Source of the DNA: Ursus arctos
Taxonomy: Eukaryota; Chordata; Mammalia; Carnivora; Ursidae
Assembly (NCBI RefSeq): GCF_023065955.2
Contig: NW_026622997.1
Span: forward strand, 19,076,001 to 19,140,000
Direction: 5' to 3'
Length of the DNA stretch: 64,000 bases
This document shows, piece by piece, positions 45,971 to 58,789 of this stretch (its first letter is position 1; each line of letters begins with the position of its first letter). A model generated the notes under the pieces. That model had not been told where the DNA came from and made no database searches. It worked only from the letters and a program-made list of their open reading frames with translations. The position numbers and the translations under genes are program-made.

Positions 45971-46250
45971 CCTTCTCCTCTTCCCCAGAGTTAGAAACAA
46001 CTCTGGACTTCCTCTTATTTTCAGTAATTGCTATTTTTCTAAAGGTACTTTTAGTTTCTCGAGATATTTCTTCTTTCCCTCCCCCTACTTTACTTCTCTT
46101 TACATTTGGACTTTAATAAATATTTAATTTTGGAAAAATTCTGTTCAGAAACTCAGGACTTTGATGAGGACAAAATATACAAGATTTCTTTCCAGTTTTA
46201 AAACCCACCTAGTTTTTTGGTTTTGTTTTTTTTTAACTAGTTAGCAGTAA

Positions 46251-46308
46251 ATTAGTTTTCAAAATAAGGTATACGTGTACTAGCTTAAATTAGTTTTCAA
46301 AATAAGGC
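46251..46308 (+). repeat. Short local duplication
   Basis: 'aaattagttttcaaaataag' occurs twice about 37 bp apart, separated by 'gtatacgtgtactagctt'. Confidence 0.85.
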
Positions 46309-48194
46309 CTACTCAGCCGTGTTTAAAGTCTCCCAACCTCCTGCCCCCACCTTTAAAAATGAATATAGATTGTCTTAGACTGGACCGAAAACAGACTTTT
46401 AATTAATGGTTTCCTAGAACTGGGGTTTTTACATGTGCCTTTTAAAAATTTCAACTTCTGTACCCCACATTTCTACAGTTTTCAATAGTGTTCTTCTAGC
46501 CTTCATCAACAATTAGTTGCCAAGACAGACTTATAAGTACTGTAAACCATACATTATTTCTATGAAAATTCTAAAGTAGTACAGAGCCCTTATTCCTCAG
46601 AACTGGTATTTTAAAAAAATTTTCCTGTGCATGGTAAAGTTAACAAAAAATTTTAAAGAAAGTTAAATGACTTTTTAAGAGAACTTTAACTCACCCTTCA
46701 CACACACACACATATATGCACACACACATACCCTTATACACATTTATCAAGAACCATTATTTTTTTTTACATGCAATTAAGAAAGGATGTTCCTTACCTA
46801 AAATACAGTCGTTTTGAATAATGGCAGGTTTTGCAGACAGTCAGAATAAACAACTCAGACAACAAAGCATTCATGGCAAGCCCTGAGGAGGCTCCCCAAA
46901 GTTCGGTCCTTCGGGGCAGCTCCTGGAGCAGCTGTTTCCTAAACCCGTATCACAGGAAACAAACACGAGCCCAATATCTGAACTTCTGGAACATTTTACA
47001 ATTTCTCCCAACTGCCCTGAAGGAAATGACCACTATCCAGAGTATTAGCAAAATACACAGTTTTGTGTGCACAGCGTGTGCACGGTTTGCTGAAACCACG
47101 AGGCAGGAACGCTCAGCTGTTCATGGTCTTTCATGGGGGGGCAGGGCGCTCAGAAGACCCCTGTGCAGCTGGGAGCCTCGGGGCCCCACCATTCACCCCT
47201 CCAGGCCCAGGGCTTCCCATCAGTGAAAACAGGGGCGGAGGGCAGGGCTGGATGACTTCCATAAGGAGGTTATGTCCAGTTCTAAACACCACGGTTCTAT
47301 TTTTACTTGCTTTTGATTGGGGAAGGAAGAGGTAATTCTAAATCCTGTGTACTTTTTGGTAAAATTGTATGAAAACCAGATTAGCAGTAAGAAATCTGGA
47401 ACCTTTTTAATTAGACAGTGACATTTCAAGAAAATTAGCTTCAACTGTTAACAAAAACCTGATGGTATTTTTGTAGTCATTTCCTGCTTAAACAATGATT
47501 AGAACCCCACAGCTTCAGATTAATGGACAAGTGAGAAGTGCAGTCGGTCTGCGGCCAAGGCTCTGTGAGTCATTACTCTGTCGGAACTCCACGAGCTCCG
47601 TGGGGGAGGCTGCCGGGAGAGCTTCGTGGTCTGAAATGAGGGCAGTGAGCCTCAAGCCTGAGGCTTTTCAGGCAGGGGACTGACACAGGACAAGACGGAC
47701 AAGATGAGTCACTGTGCAAGGGAGTGGTTCAATGCCATTTGAAAGTGCTATCATTCTGGGATACGCTGACAAAAGATATCTTTTACAGAAACAATACATA
47801 AAAATGATAAAATATCAAGCCTATATCATGATATCCTATTCTTCGATGATTTCCAATTTTTTCTCGTAAGACTGAAAAAAAAAAAAAAAACCCCACCCCA
47901 GTCTTGAAGCTTTGTGTTACTAATAGTTGGACAATACCCTAATTTCCTAGAATTTTTAAGTCAAATCAGATACTTTGCTGAATTTTACTTAGGGCATAGA
48001 CCTACTTAATAATAACTACTGGGGCGGGAGGGGGGCATTAGATCTTTAGAAGAATTCTTTCAAACTCCAAAAGTATTTTTTTTTTGTTACTACATGACAG
48101 ACTCTATAAAGCGAAATATAAACCAGCTGCTTGCGTCTAAATGTGAAAATCAACTATTACAGAGCTCACTCAAATGGGTTATGGAGATCGTAGA

Positions 48195-48385
48195 CCAGGG
48201 GTTCTCAACCTCTAGTGGCATCAAAATCAGCCTGAGGGCTGCTGAACACAGAGATTGCTGGGCCCCGTGCCAGAGTTTCTGATTTAGTAACCGGTGGGCC
48301 AGAGAATTTGCATTTCTAACCAGTTCCCAGATGCTGCTGCTGCTGGTCCGAGGACCAGGCTTCTGAGAAGCACTGCTCTAGGTGA
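48195..48385 (+). mobile_element. MER5A-like hAT transposon fossil
   Basis: It begins 'aggggttctcaacctctagt' and ends near 'gagaagcactgctctag', with 'ttctgatttagtaaccgg' inside. The near-palindromic ends and central text fit MER5-type elements. Confidence 0.7.
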
Positions 48386-49262
48386 ACGATAACTGTGCGT
48401 CCACTTCAGTGGAAAAAGTAAATTTTTACTTTGTACATATATTTATACAATGGACAAGAAAAAACACAAGACGGGGAAGCTGGCACACTTCATGGAAATG
48501 ACAGAAATGTCATCTCCTTGATCCCTTTCAAACTATCTGGAGTATCATCTAGAAAGGAAAATCTCCAGCAGCAACTGAAATGCAGAATCATAAACAAGCA
48601 GGACCTCTGGCCATCTCTACCGGTGAGAGACAAGGGCCTTCAGGCCAGGAGTCCCTCTGTAGCAGCTCGGGCTCACTCTGGGGCATCACTTACCGGCCCC
48701 TGCTCAGTGGCTTGGCAGCTTCATACAACAGCAGGAAACAAAAATGCTGCGACCAGATCACACCCGTCTCCTGGATTTCTGCCTACAGAGGCCGGTGCAA
48801 GTGAGAAGTCTTTTTTTTTTTTTTTCCCTTCCTTTCCTGAATTTGGATGAGCAGGAGAGAATATTTGTGGAACTGGATCCTTGGGTACAGCTCCAGTAAA
48901 GATTCAGTATAAGTACTCTTAGTTTTTATTGATCCTTTCCTCCCAGAGACGGTCACTGTCTGTCTCTATCTGTTGTGCTGCTGGTCCCGAGGAGAAAAAG
49001 CACAGGGCCGAATGCAGGCAGAGGCTCTAGGAGCCTGCTGTTCTCGCTGGCCTCACAGACTGCGAGTTACCAGTTCTCACCAGACTGGGTCTGTCCAGAC
49101 AGACATGGCTGTGGGTTAAGGTGCACACGAGGTAAAGGTTTTCGCTAGGCGACGTCTTAGAAGCTGAGGCTGTATAACGGGTCGAGTACCTAAAAATTAT
49201 TAGAGTGCTCACCACCTAACTTGAACACGCCCGTGGTGGAATACGTTGGTCACAAAATAGGG

Positions 49263-49460
49263 TTTTTTTTTTTTTTAAAGATTTTATTTATTTATTAGAG
49301 ATAGAGACAGCCAGCGAGAGAGGGAACACAAGCAGGGGGAGTGGGAGAGGAAGAAGCAGGCTCATAGCAGAGGAGCCTGATGTGGGGCTCGATCCCACAA
49401 CGCCGGGATCACGCCCTGAGCCGAAGGCAGACGCTTAACCGCTGTGCCACCCAGGCGCCC
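49263..49460 (-). mobile_element. Can-SINE, inverted, with perfect target duplication
   Basis: The element is full length, with 'taaagattttatttatttat' at one end and gccacccaggcgcccc at the other. The sequence cacaaaatagggttttttt occurs on both sides (from 49,251 and from 49,461) without mismatch. The body 'ctcatagcagaggagcctga' differs from the other copies in the window and looks like an arctoid subfamily. It is probably the youngest insertion here. Confidence 0.95.
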
Positions 49461-50059
49461 CACAAAATAGGGTTTTTTTGACACTAGGTCACCCCCCAAC
49501 CTAAAGAAAATTTCGATGCAATGAGGTACACACAACCCCCAACCCGCTTCGGAATCGGTATGGCTCCGAGAGACCCAAAGCTTGGCTGAAGCTCTTAATG
49601 TGCATCTAAGGAAACCCGGGTGGGGTTTTCCTTTTGTCTTGTTCTGTCTTCAGAGCCTGGCTTCCAGCCAGTGAGAACGTCACTCGGGTCTCTGCCAACC
49701 AGAGACGCAGGTACCAGCGTGGTTCGTGAGGTTCCTACGGAACATCCTACGTACCTAACGGTCTATTTTAACTTGGTGGTCGCTTAAGTCTCGGCACAGC
49801 CTACAGTCTACGACTACATTCCCTCCCCCTCCCCCGGCTAATGGTTTAAGTTGTGGATATATTTTACATCTTATTTTGTGAATCCCTGGGCTGACTGTTA
49901 GATCTAGAGGACTTTATTACTTCTGTCCTTGACCGGTCATACAAGTTATGCAGGTGGGTGATCTATTACCTTCACTGCATGTTTACCGTTACCAGGGAGA
50001 CTTTTTCTTCCGTAATATTCTTATTTCTAATGATGGCCATTTCTTTTCTATTTAAATAG

Positions 50060-50775
50060 GCCCATTTCGCACCCACTCTGGAAAATAGTATAGAGGTTCC
50101 GCAAAAAGTTAAAAATAGAACTATTTCTATGATCCAGTGACTGCACTACTAGGTATTTACCCAAATAATACAAAAATATTAATTCAAAAGGATACATGCA
50201 CCCCAGTGTTTTATAGCAGCGTTATCTACAATAGCCAAATTATGGAAACAGCCCAAGTGTCCTAAACTGATGAATGGATGAAGAAGATGTGGTGTGTGTA
50301 TATGTATGTGTGTATGTGAATATATATGTATGTATATGTGCATATACATAAACATGTATATACACACATATATATGCACATAATGGAATATTGCTCAGCC
50401 ATCAAAAAGAATGAACTCTTGCCATTTGCAACATGGATGGAGCTAGAGAATATTATGCTAAACAAAATAGTCAGAAAAACACAAAGATCATATGATTTCA
50501 CTCATATGTGGAATTTAAGAAACAAATGAGCAAAGGGAAAATAGAGAGAGAGAGAGAGGCAAACCAGGAAACAGACTCTGAACTATAAACCAAACTGATG
50601 GTGACCAGAAGGGAGGTGGGTGGGGGGATGTGCTAAAAAGGTGGTGGGGATTAAGGAGGGCACTTGTTGGGATGAGCATCGGGTGATGCAGGGAAGTGTT
50701 GAATTATACACCTGAAACTAATATTACACTGGATGTTAATTAAGTGGAATTTAAATAAAAACTTTAAAAAAATAG
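50060..50775 (+). mobile_element. L1 LINE 3' end
   Basis: 'actctggaaaatagtataga', 'aatagccaaattatggaaac', then 3' UTR text 'atgaactcttgccatttgca' and 'atggatggagctagagaata', ending 'ttaagtggaatttaaataaa' and an A tail. The region has a (TATG)n expansion. It looks younger than the copy at 39.7 kb but still lacks an open ORF2. Confidence 0.9.
50290..50384 (+). repeat. (TG/TA)-rich TATG microsatellite
   Basis: An imperfect tract of TATG, TGTA and TATA units lies inside the L1 3' UTR. It creates a spurious Ile/His/Tyr-rich frame on the - strand. Confidence 0.9.
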
Positions 50776-51049
50776 AGAAGTCCCTCTAATTTTCTTGCAG
50801 GGCCAGTTCAGTGGTGATGAACTCCTTCGGGTCTTGCTCGTCTGGGAAACCCCCTATCTCTCATTCAATACTGAGTGGTAACCTTGCCATGTGGAGTATC
50901 TTGGTTCTATGTTTTTTTCTTTCAGCACTTGGAATACATTATGCCATTCCCTTCAGGCCTGCAAAGCTTCTGCTGGAAATCAGTTGATCATCTTATTGGG
51001 GGGCGGGGGGGGAGGGAATTCCCTTTATGCAACCACTTATTTTTCTCTT

Positions 51050-51181
51050 GTTGCTTTTTTTTTTTTTTTTTTTTAAATAGGCTCCATGCCCAGCATGGGG
51101 CTTGAACTCACAACCCTGAGATCAAGATCTGAGCTGAGATCAAGAACTGGAGGCTTAACCAACTGAGCCACCCAGGTGCCC
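51050..51181 (-). mobile_element. Can-SINE, inverted, short
   Basis: It begins with a T run, then 'aaataggctccatgcccagc', 'gggcttgaactcacaaccc', and ends gagccacccaggtgccc. The flanks tgttgctttt occur on both sides, an imperfect target duplication. Confidence 0.9.
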
Positions 51182-51199
51182 TTCTGTTGCTTTTAAGAT

Positions 51200-52990
51200 T
51201 CTCTCTTCACCTTTTACATCTGACATTTTGATTATGTCTTCCTGTGTGTCTCTTTGCGTTCATCGTATTTGGGACTTTCTGTACTTCCTGGACTTGAATG
51301 TCTTTGCTTCACCAGGATAGGAAAGATTTCAGCTATTACTTCTTCAAGTAGGTTTTCCGTCCCTTTCTCTCGCTCTTCTCCTTCTGGGACCTCGATAATG
51401 TAAATGTTAACATGCCTGATGTTGTCCCAGAGGTCTCTAACCATCCGCATCTTTTTTTGATTCTTCTTTTTGTCTTCCAGTTGGTTGATCTCCGCCACAC
51501 CTTGTCTTCCAGATCACTGACCTGTTCTTCTGTGTCATCCTCTCTGCTGTTGACTCCCCCAGCGTATTTTTCACTTCAGTCATTGTATTCTTTGGCTCCG
51601 ATTGGTACTTTTTAAAGCTCTTACCTCTTTGTTGAAGTCTGCACTGTGTTCATCCGTTCTCCTGAGTTTGACGAGCATCTTTATGACCATTACTAACTCT
51701 TTACCTGGTAGGTTGTTTATCTCTGTGTCATTTACCTCTATTTCTCAGGTTTCATCGTGTTCTTTCATTTGGAACATATTCCTCTGTCTTCCTCCTTCTG
51801 CCTCTCTGTGCTTGTTTCTACATATTAGGTACGTCAGTTACGTCTCTCAGGCTAGGATGGCTTTATGTAGAAGGTGCCCTGTGAAGCCGGGCAGTACAAA
51901 CCTCCCCCAGTCACCTGCGCCCCCGGGTGCTTCAGGCGTGTCCTCTGTGTGGGCTGCGTGTGCCCAACCACTGTGGCCGGGCTACAGTTGGTGCAGATTT
52001 GCTGGTGTGCGTGCTGTCCCCCGGCATCGCAGTCTGCAAGGCCTGGGAGTGCTGGTGTGTGGACTTGGCCCTTGGTGCAGCTCTCTGCAAGGTCAGTTAC
52101 AACTGCTGCCAACATTCTAGTGTGTGGGGCTGGCCCCGAGGTGGGGGCCGATTGGGGTGGCACCAGTCCTGGACTAGGCTACCTGCTGGGTGTGGTGGTG
52201 TAGGGGGCCCACTTGGGAGGGGCGCTGGTGGTGGCTGAAGCCACCCACCAGGTGTGGTGGAGCAGGAATTCCTTGGGAGGGGCACTGGTCAGGGTGGGCA
52301 GGTTGGGAAGGGCAAGTCCCCAGGGGAACCCCAGGGCAGGGTAAGCAGTCCTTGCACAGTAGACGGAGGGTGTCAGAAATGGTGCCCACAAGCACCTGGC
52401 CAGCCATCTAGAAGGGGAGTGAAAAAAATAATGGCACCTGCCAGTGCTTCCATCCCTGGAGAAAGTTCCAAAGATCCCTGCCCCACTTGCACAGGCCTTA
52501 AAACTAGTCGATGAATCTCCATGTGTAACTGAGTCCAATTTTAAAATGCTGCCTCTGTGCTGGGTCTTCGAGCGAGGGAGACTGTATCTGCTCCTTTAGG
52601 GGTGACGTCTCAGTTTTCCAAACGTCTCGCTGGTTGTCAAAGCCAGACGTTGTGTGGGCTTGTCTTCCTAGCTGTGTGGGGAAGGTCCCCTGAGCCGGGA
52701 AGCCCAGTGCGGGGCTGGGAGCCCTTATTCCTCGGGAGGGGCCTCTGAGGCTGTGACAGCCGTCCTGCCTGCGGATCTCTGGGCTCAAGGTGCTGGGCTT
52801 GACAAGACTGCGTGTCTCCGTCCCTCCCGCCTGACTCGATGTGGCTTTTTGTGCATATCGTTAGTCGTGTAAAATCTGTTCTGCTAGTCTTCAGGTCATG
52901 CTCAGCCCTACTTGTTCTACACCTAGTTATTTTGGTGTGTCTGAGACAGGTGGTGAGTTGAGGACCTTTCTACGCCACCATCGTGAGTCT
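51200..52990 (-). mobile_element. L1 LINE 5' portion (5' UTR and ORF1 fragment)
   Basis: On the - strand an L1 starts near 52,990 with 'ggtggcgtagaaaggtcctc', a typical 5' UTR opening, and runs to an ORF1p fragment at 51,498-51,232. That frame, of 88 residues, includes Y-I-I-E-V-P-E-G-E and R-E-K-G-T-E-N-L, hallmarks of L1 ORF1p. The + strand also shows 'tgacgagcatctttatgacc' and 'gttctttcatttggaacata', common in this L1 region. ORF1 is truncated and the rest of the element is absent. Confidence 0.8.
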
Positions 52991-53211
52991 GGCCTGCTTC
53001 AGACTTTAAATACCACTAAAGAATACTCAGTAATATTTGAAACAATCACCTTTAGAGATGTTTTTACTTATACCACATAATTACAAATTAAGTAGTTGAA
53101 AAATTACAATCTAGAACAATGGTTTCAAACCTTCTCAAGTTTAAGAGCGGGTGTACTTTCCCTGACGATTTACTGAGAAAATACATAACAAAAATCTATT
53201 ACGATTTCAGA

Positions 53212-53388
53212 AGCATTTTTTTTAAGAGAGCACACACATGTGTGCAGGAGTGGGGGAGGGGCAGAAGGACAGAGAATCTTAAGCAGGCTCTCCGTGATGT
53301 GGGCCTCAATCTCATGACACTGAGATCATGACCTGAGCCAAAATCAAGAGTTGGATGCTTAACCCACTGAGCCACCCAGGCACTCCTC
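53212..53388 (-). mobile_element. Can-SINE, inverted, older
   Basis: From 'ttttttttaagagagcacac' to 'gagccacccaggcactcc', with 'gggcctcaatctcatgacac' inside. It is more diverged than its neighbours. Confidence 0.88.
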
Positions 53389-54589
53389 AGTAAAGCACTT
53401 TTAAAATGACTCTGAATCCTATTTCCCACAACATTTACACACACTAGGAAACAGATTACTGCATATATTTGCAATAAAAAATATTTATTTATCACACAGG
53501 ACACAAAACTAAATGTGCTTCTGGATGCAAGGGCCTCTCATTATTATAAATGTCCTCAAGCCACAAGTTGGAAATATTGTGCTTCTAAAAGGTTCGGCAA
53601 CAGTCAAATCTCAGAATGCCTGAAAGCTGATCATATCTGTTGGAAATGTAATTATTTCCAGAAAATATTTTAGAAATGCGGATTTATCACTTTCCACTGC
53701 AAGCTGTTGAAAACTTATGAGCGAGTAACTTATGAATAAATTAGTATTATAAACGGCTGCCATAACCCTCACTGCCAGCTAGTGAGACGGCGACGAGAGA
53801 TGGATCGCACGCTTCCCAGAAAGGCTGGTGGTGCAGCCGGCGGGTACAGCAGGACATGGCCCCCGAGTAGATCAGGAGTCCAGAAGCAGGAAGAAGGTGC
53901 ACGAGGAAGGGACTGGCGGGGGAGCTGCCAACATGTGGGGGCAGCCTGCTGAGTGAACTCACTTCCGGTAGTACTCCTCCCTGAAATTTCCCCAATTCGA
54001 GAGTGGGATGGTTTAACATGTTTCGTCTAAATTAAGTAGAATACGGTGTTCGGGAGCTTTGAGAAGATGCTGACATTCAAAAGTGAACATGAATGAGGTT
54101 TTCACATGCTTGCTTCCTCCCTAGATGGGGGAGACACGGTCAGGAAGACAGAGGAGTGTGAAGAAAGGAGGAGCGGGAGGGGGAGAGGCCAGCCACCGTG
54201 GGGGCCTCGGTAGGGACTTCTGGCCACGAAGGTTTTAATGCCTAATGGAAAGAGGAACCGGAAAGTGAAAGAGACAAATACGAAATGTCAGGGATGCAGT
54301 CCTCCTGCCTGGAAACGGGGTTCAGAGATTATTGTAGCCTCTGTCTTCCTGTTTCTTCCTGGCTCTTCGACTACATTGTATGCAGTGAAGACTTTTGTTA
54401 AGAACAGCTCAGAAACGAAAGCATCATTCAGGAAGTATCCCTAAGAAACTGCTCTCCCGGTTACGAATCCCATGTAACAAATCACGCTCCCTTCTCGTAG
54501 CGCTGCTCGGCGACTACGCTTGCCCTTTGCTCAGAGGCAGCAAAGCTCTGCCCAACCTGTGGGGCTCTGCCCACCTGCCCCAACCCCCA

Positions 54590-54713
54590 ACAGGCCCAGC
54601 AAGTTGTAGGCTCTCTTTCCTCCGGGTAACTGATACATCTTTACTCACGCCGTACGTGTGCCCTTGTCACTCGGCCAGACGCTAAGTTCCTTAAGGGCAG
54701 ACACGATGTCTTT
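54590..54713 (+). mobile_element. L2 LINE 3' fragment, left half
   Basis: 'cagacgctaagttccttaag' followed by 'ggcagacacgatgtctttt' is the usual L2 'ctgtgagctccttgagggcaggga' segment. It is cut at about 54,713 by the LTR; the right half resumes at about 55,262. Confidence 0.7.
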
Positions 54714-55261
54714 TAAGGGGATCAGGATATACCACCCTGAAATATGCCACTTTGGCATCGAGATTACTTTGAGCTGAAGGCAACTGAGAAACAGCAGATG
54801 TAAAGGGAAAGCTCTTTAACCTTCTCCTTTCTGTCTAAATGCGGGGTATAAACTTTCCACTGTAAAGCGTTTCCCGCTCTCATAACCGGAAGAGGAGGAG
54901 GAGTCTTAATCCCTGGGGAAGACTCGTCATCAGAGAAGGCACCAACCTATGTCTGTGTGGCAAACCTTACTAAGTAACCTTCGCCTTCCATTAGGTCCCC
55001 CCATCTATGGACGTTCCTGTAATTCACCACCCCCGGGTGCCCAAATTCTTTGGGTCTTTACTATTTATCCCCTCTGTTAAAACGGTATATAAGCCCGCAG
55101 GTCTGATTGCGGCCGTGGGTCTTCACTTCTTTTCTAGGAGGGCCTCTGTGTGCATGTAAAAATTAAAAATTAATGTCAAATAAAATGTGTATGCCTGTCT
55201 TATGTCAGGGCCCTAAGCGCTAAACCTAAGAGGTAGAGAAGAAAGTTTTTCCTCTGTTACA
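54714..55261 (+). mobile_element. Solo LTR, possibly ERVL-type, inserted in an L2
   Basis: A non-coding LTR-like block of about 548 bp. It begins near 'aaggggatcaggatatacc' and has a TATA-like 'ggtatataagccc' near 55,086 and AATAAA at 55,179-55,184. It ends 'tttttcctctgttaca', a style common to ERVL-group LTRs. No retroviral gene remains beside it. The L2 sequence flanks it on both sides. Confidence 0.6.
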
Positions 55262-55318
55262 CTTTCAGCCTGGCAGCTTAAGTGCCTAGGACGTATCAGC
55301 AAAAGTCGGATGAATGAC
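55262..55318 (+). mobile_element. L2 LINE 3' end, right half
   Basis: 'cttaagtgcctaggacgtat' then 'gtcggatgaatgac' corresponds to the L2 terminus ('agtgcctggcacatagtagg ... gaatgaatga'). It continues the fragment that stops at 54,713. Confidence 0.6.
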
Positions 55319-56221
55319 TGGTCACAATCACAAAGTGCCACATGTCCAGGGGCAGGGGAACACCGGATGCAGAGGCCGATCTAGGTAGCAGGCTTTCAAC
55401 TGGTGGCTTGACTGCAAAGCCGCCTGAGGCAGGCACAGCAGGCCAGATATTCGAGACACAGGGATGCAGAAGAGAGACAGCCACAGCAGCTCAGGAAACA
55501 AAGCGTGGCCACCAGGAAACGCGGGCCTGCATTCCCAGGGCTGAGAACAAACATGCGTCATCTCCAAGGCTAAATGTGGGAGTAGGGAGTGGCTACCCCA
55601 AGCTCTCGGGGGGGCAATGGACAATGACGTCCAACTGGTCCATATAATCAGGGCATATTCAGAAACACCTGAGCTTACCAAGATTCACTGTGACCCAAAA
55701 ATGCCATTACCCTGGGACTAGGGAAGGGTTGGCTGAGAAATCTGGGAAGCATTAAAAAGAGCATTCTGAAAAATAAAAAATCACCGCCAAATGATCAACA
55801 AAATACAGCCTCTGAATCACTCCCCAAAATTCCTACTTACAAAATGAAGCAATCAACCTTCCCTTTCCTTTAGGGTGACGACAAGTGAAAGTACGCAGAG
55901 AGACGGAAGGAGCTTTGAGAGTTTATTCAGAACAGTATTTAACCTGTAGGATATTTACCCATTCGGTGAAAAGTTCAACACATGCAAGAGATTATGGGAA
56001 CTCCCTTGTGTTTACTCAACTAAAATGACAGCAATTCATATACAAGATTATTTTGTTGTACCAAGAATATAAGACAAGCTGAGCTAACAATCCTAAAATA
56101 AGATTCACAGTGTTTTGAAAACTGTGACGAGACAATGTCCTTTTCACGAATGCTCCAGAAAATGTCAACACTCCCTAGAATGAAGGCCTGCCCCCACCAA
56201 TCCAATGGTGTAGTTCTGGAA

Positions 56222-56761
56222 TGTTGGTGAGGTCCGGAGCTGACGGCCAAGAAAGAATTCTTGAGAGGTCTTTGGTGCAAAAAAGTGGTTTTCTAAAAGC
56301 ACAGGAACAGGACCCGTGGGCAGAAAGAGCTGCCCTGGGGTTGTGAGGGGTGGCGATTATATACCTTCAAGTTGGGAGGGGGTTCGGGAGAGCGTAAGTC
56401 TCTAAGGAATTTTGGAAGCGAGGTTTCCAGGATCCTGAGGAGTTAGCTATTGTTGGGAAAGGTCATTTATCGCTGTTTAGTAAAAACGCAGTCATGAGAC
56501 CCTCAGATGTATATCGGTGGGTCATGTGCTTGGGGGAGGACTGCTAATACGTATCTGGGGGGGAGGGGATAGAGATAAAGGGAGCTTCCAAAGGAATTTC
56601 TAGATGTTTAAAGTAGACTCACAGGATCCTGGGGGGTCAGGCTAAGGTTGCCTTTTGCCCTTAGCAAAGTATCAACACGGAGGCAGCTGAGTTCCCAGAG
56701 GAAGGTCACTCTGCCTGTCTCAAGGACTTGTCAGTGGGCTGTCAGTAGTAAGGAAATGTCA
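56222..56761 (-). mobile_element. Solo LTR, class I (ERV1)-like, copy A
   Basis: On the - strand the block starts TG at 56,761 and ends CA at 56,222. A TATA-like 'ggtatataatcgcc' precedes the U5-like 'accaaagacctctcaagaat' and 'tctttcttggccgtc'. No internal retroviral genes are present, so it is a solo LTR. It is homologous to the block at 60,567-60,920 but about 186 bp longer. Confidence 0.7.
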
Positions 56762-56890
56762 TAATTGTTCTTCTGCCTTTGTTTCCCACATCACCAATCC
56801 ACAGGAATAAGTTGTTTTTGTGGGGTATTCCATGGCCTTCCACTGTTCTAGGCACAAAGCAGGAACTCAACACTGATTGTGAAATGAAAG
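56762..56890 (+). mobile_element. L2-like 3' fragment
   Basis: 'gttctaggcacaaagcagga' and 'actcaacactgattgtgaa' resemble the L2 3' terminus. It lies directly next to LTR copy A. Confidence 0.45.
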
Positions 56891-58789
56891 AAGGGGCGGC
56901 CTTCAGGAAACACCCACTCGAGAGAATGGTGTCGTCTAAGCCCAAACACAAGTATTTTCATTTTATCACTGTCTCTGTTTGTATATCCTCATAAGGAGAG
57001 AAAAACAAAACACACAAACAGAAAAGGTCCCCACTCTTGTCATTTTATGAAAAAGTCTGCCTAAGAATCCAGTAAAGCAAGTAACGTTTACTCTAGGAGA
57101 CTAACACATCAGGAGCACCACCCTTAATTTTACATGTCCTTTAAGGATGTTATTGTATAAACTAAGGCCCTGGATAAAGAGACAAGATTTTAAAGCACTT
57201 AAAAACACAAACTCCGTATCATGTGAGGATGATACAACATACACACTGTTTTAATCTCAGGGGAGCTGAACGCGCACAGTATTGCAGAGAGAAGTGATCT
57301 GATCAGCATTTGGGGTAAACAGTTTCAGGACTTTCAATGTCCTTTATCCACCTTCCCCTGTCTGCACACGAACAACTCTGTTTATTCTTCGTGCACGAGG
57401 CAATTAATAACAAGGATCCTGACAGCAGATGAGCTTTCCCTTTTTGGCTCAGAAAGCTTTACTATTTCTTACATTTACTTATAAAAACCCATGTGGGTTC
57501 CTTAGAAAAAGGCCCACAGGTCTGATAGTTAATTTCTTATGTCTTTTTCATTCCCCTCACTTCCTGTCCTAAACCTAATTTCTTCCATTTATGATCATGG
57601 GTACGCCACAAGAGATGAAGTATTTTCCAATTTACTAGAATCTCCTGACACTCAAAATTTACCTGCATTTACCATTTAGACATTACAAAGTAAAATGACC
57701 CAGCAAAGGGATTTCAACATCCTATTCTATTTTCCTTTCTTTACAGCAGCATTTCGTTACCTGTTTTTCTCTGTAACTTCAACCAGGAGAAACCTTTCTC
57801 TTTGTATACTTCAGAAAACTATAAGAAGGGCCCTATGTTCTCTGGTATCCATCTCACACACAGAATGAAAAGCACTTAGTAAAAATAATACATTTTAGTT
57901 TTCTGAGTAAGACACTTCTCACCCTTGGCCTAGAAATCCCAGTGCTCTCTGTTGTATTCTGGAAGATAAAATGAATTAGATTTACTGTAATCCCCTTGAG
58001 AAATAGTAATTTGCTTCTATTAATTCACTGAGCCAATCAGAGGACACTCAGAGAAAATCACAGAAAAGATTCTTCCACATTTTGTGCTTCAAAACTAAAA
58101 TAAAAGCTCAGCATTTGAACTGGATACTGTGGTCCTTGAAAACGTCTCACAATCATCTTTTGTTGCATGAGTGGATTAAAAGCTCACAGTCTGTGTTGCT
58201 TTCATTGTTCTCTTGTATTCACCAGACTCAGTTACATTTCCCCCATGACTTCCTGAATTAACAGAACAGGTGGGTCAATCCTGTGCTACCAGGACTCCAG
58301 ATTATGAGCCATGCTTACCCAAAGATGTTCTTCCCACAACAAAGGGACTTGCCGTTCTTTGTTATGTAGCAGAGTGCTTAGCATATAGTATATACTTTTT
58401 TTTTTCCTAAATGAACGGATGTATGAATGAATAAGTAACTTGCTTTCAATTTTCCCCAAAGTTTTATGAAGAAGGAAAGCAGTAAAGGTGTTTAAATGAA
58501 ATTGCTGGCAACAAACTCTACCTCCTGCTGGAAAAAGAAAACCCAATAAGCACAACCAAAAGTACGTGTGTGCTAGGGAAGGGCGTGCAGCCCAGGCACT
58601 GGCTCACTTCCCCTTATTAGAACCTCCTGGCTGGGAAGCATGAGGGACCATGTAGAATTCAAGGCAGCCTCCCGAACACCAGGGGGCGCTCTCTCGTTTC
58701 ACAAGCCCACGTGGCCCAAGCTGCCACTCTCTCTCACTAACCGGGCAACAACAGCCCTCTAGCTGGTCAATCCAAATCCACACTGGCTG

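Noticed and set aside
51602..52238. Frames of 172 and 103 residues near 52 kb
   Set aside because: They lie in the antisense of an L1 5' UTR and are not a gene.
55179..55184. AATAAA as a host gene poly(A) signal
   Set aside because: It is part of a solo LTR within the DTNBP1 intron and lies on the opposite strand to the gene.
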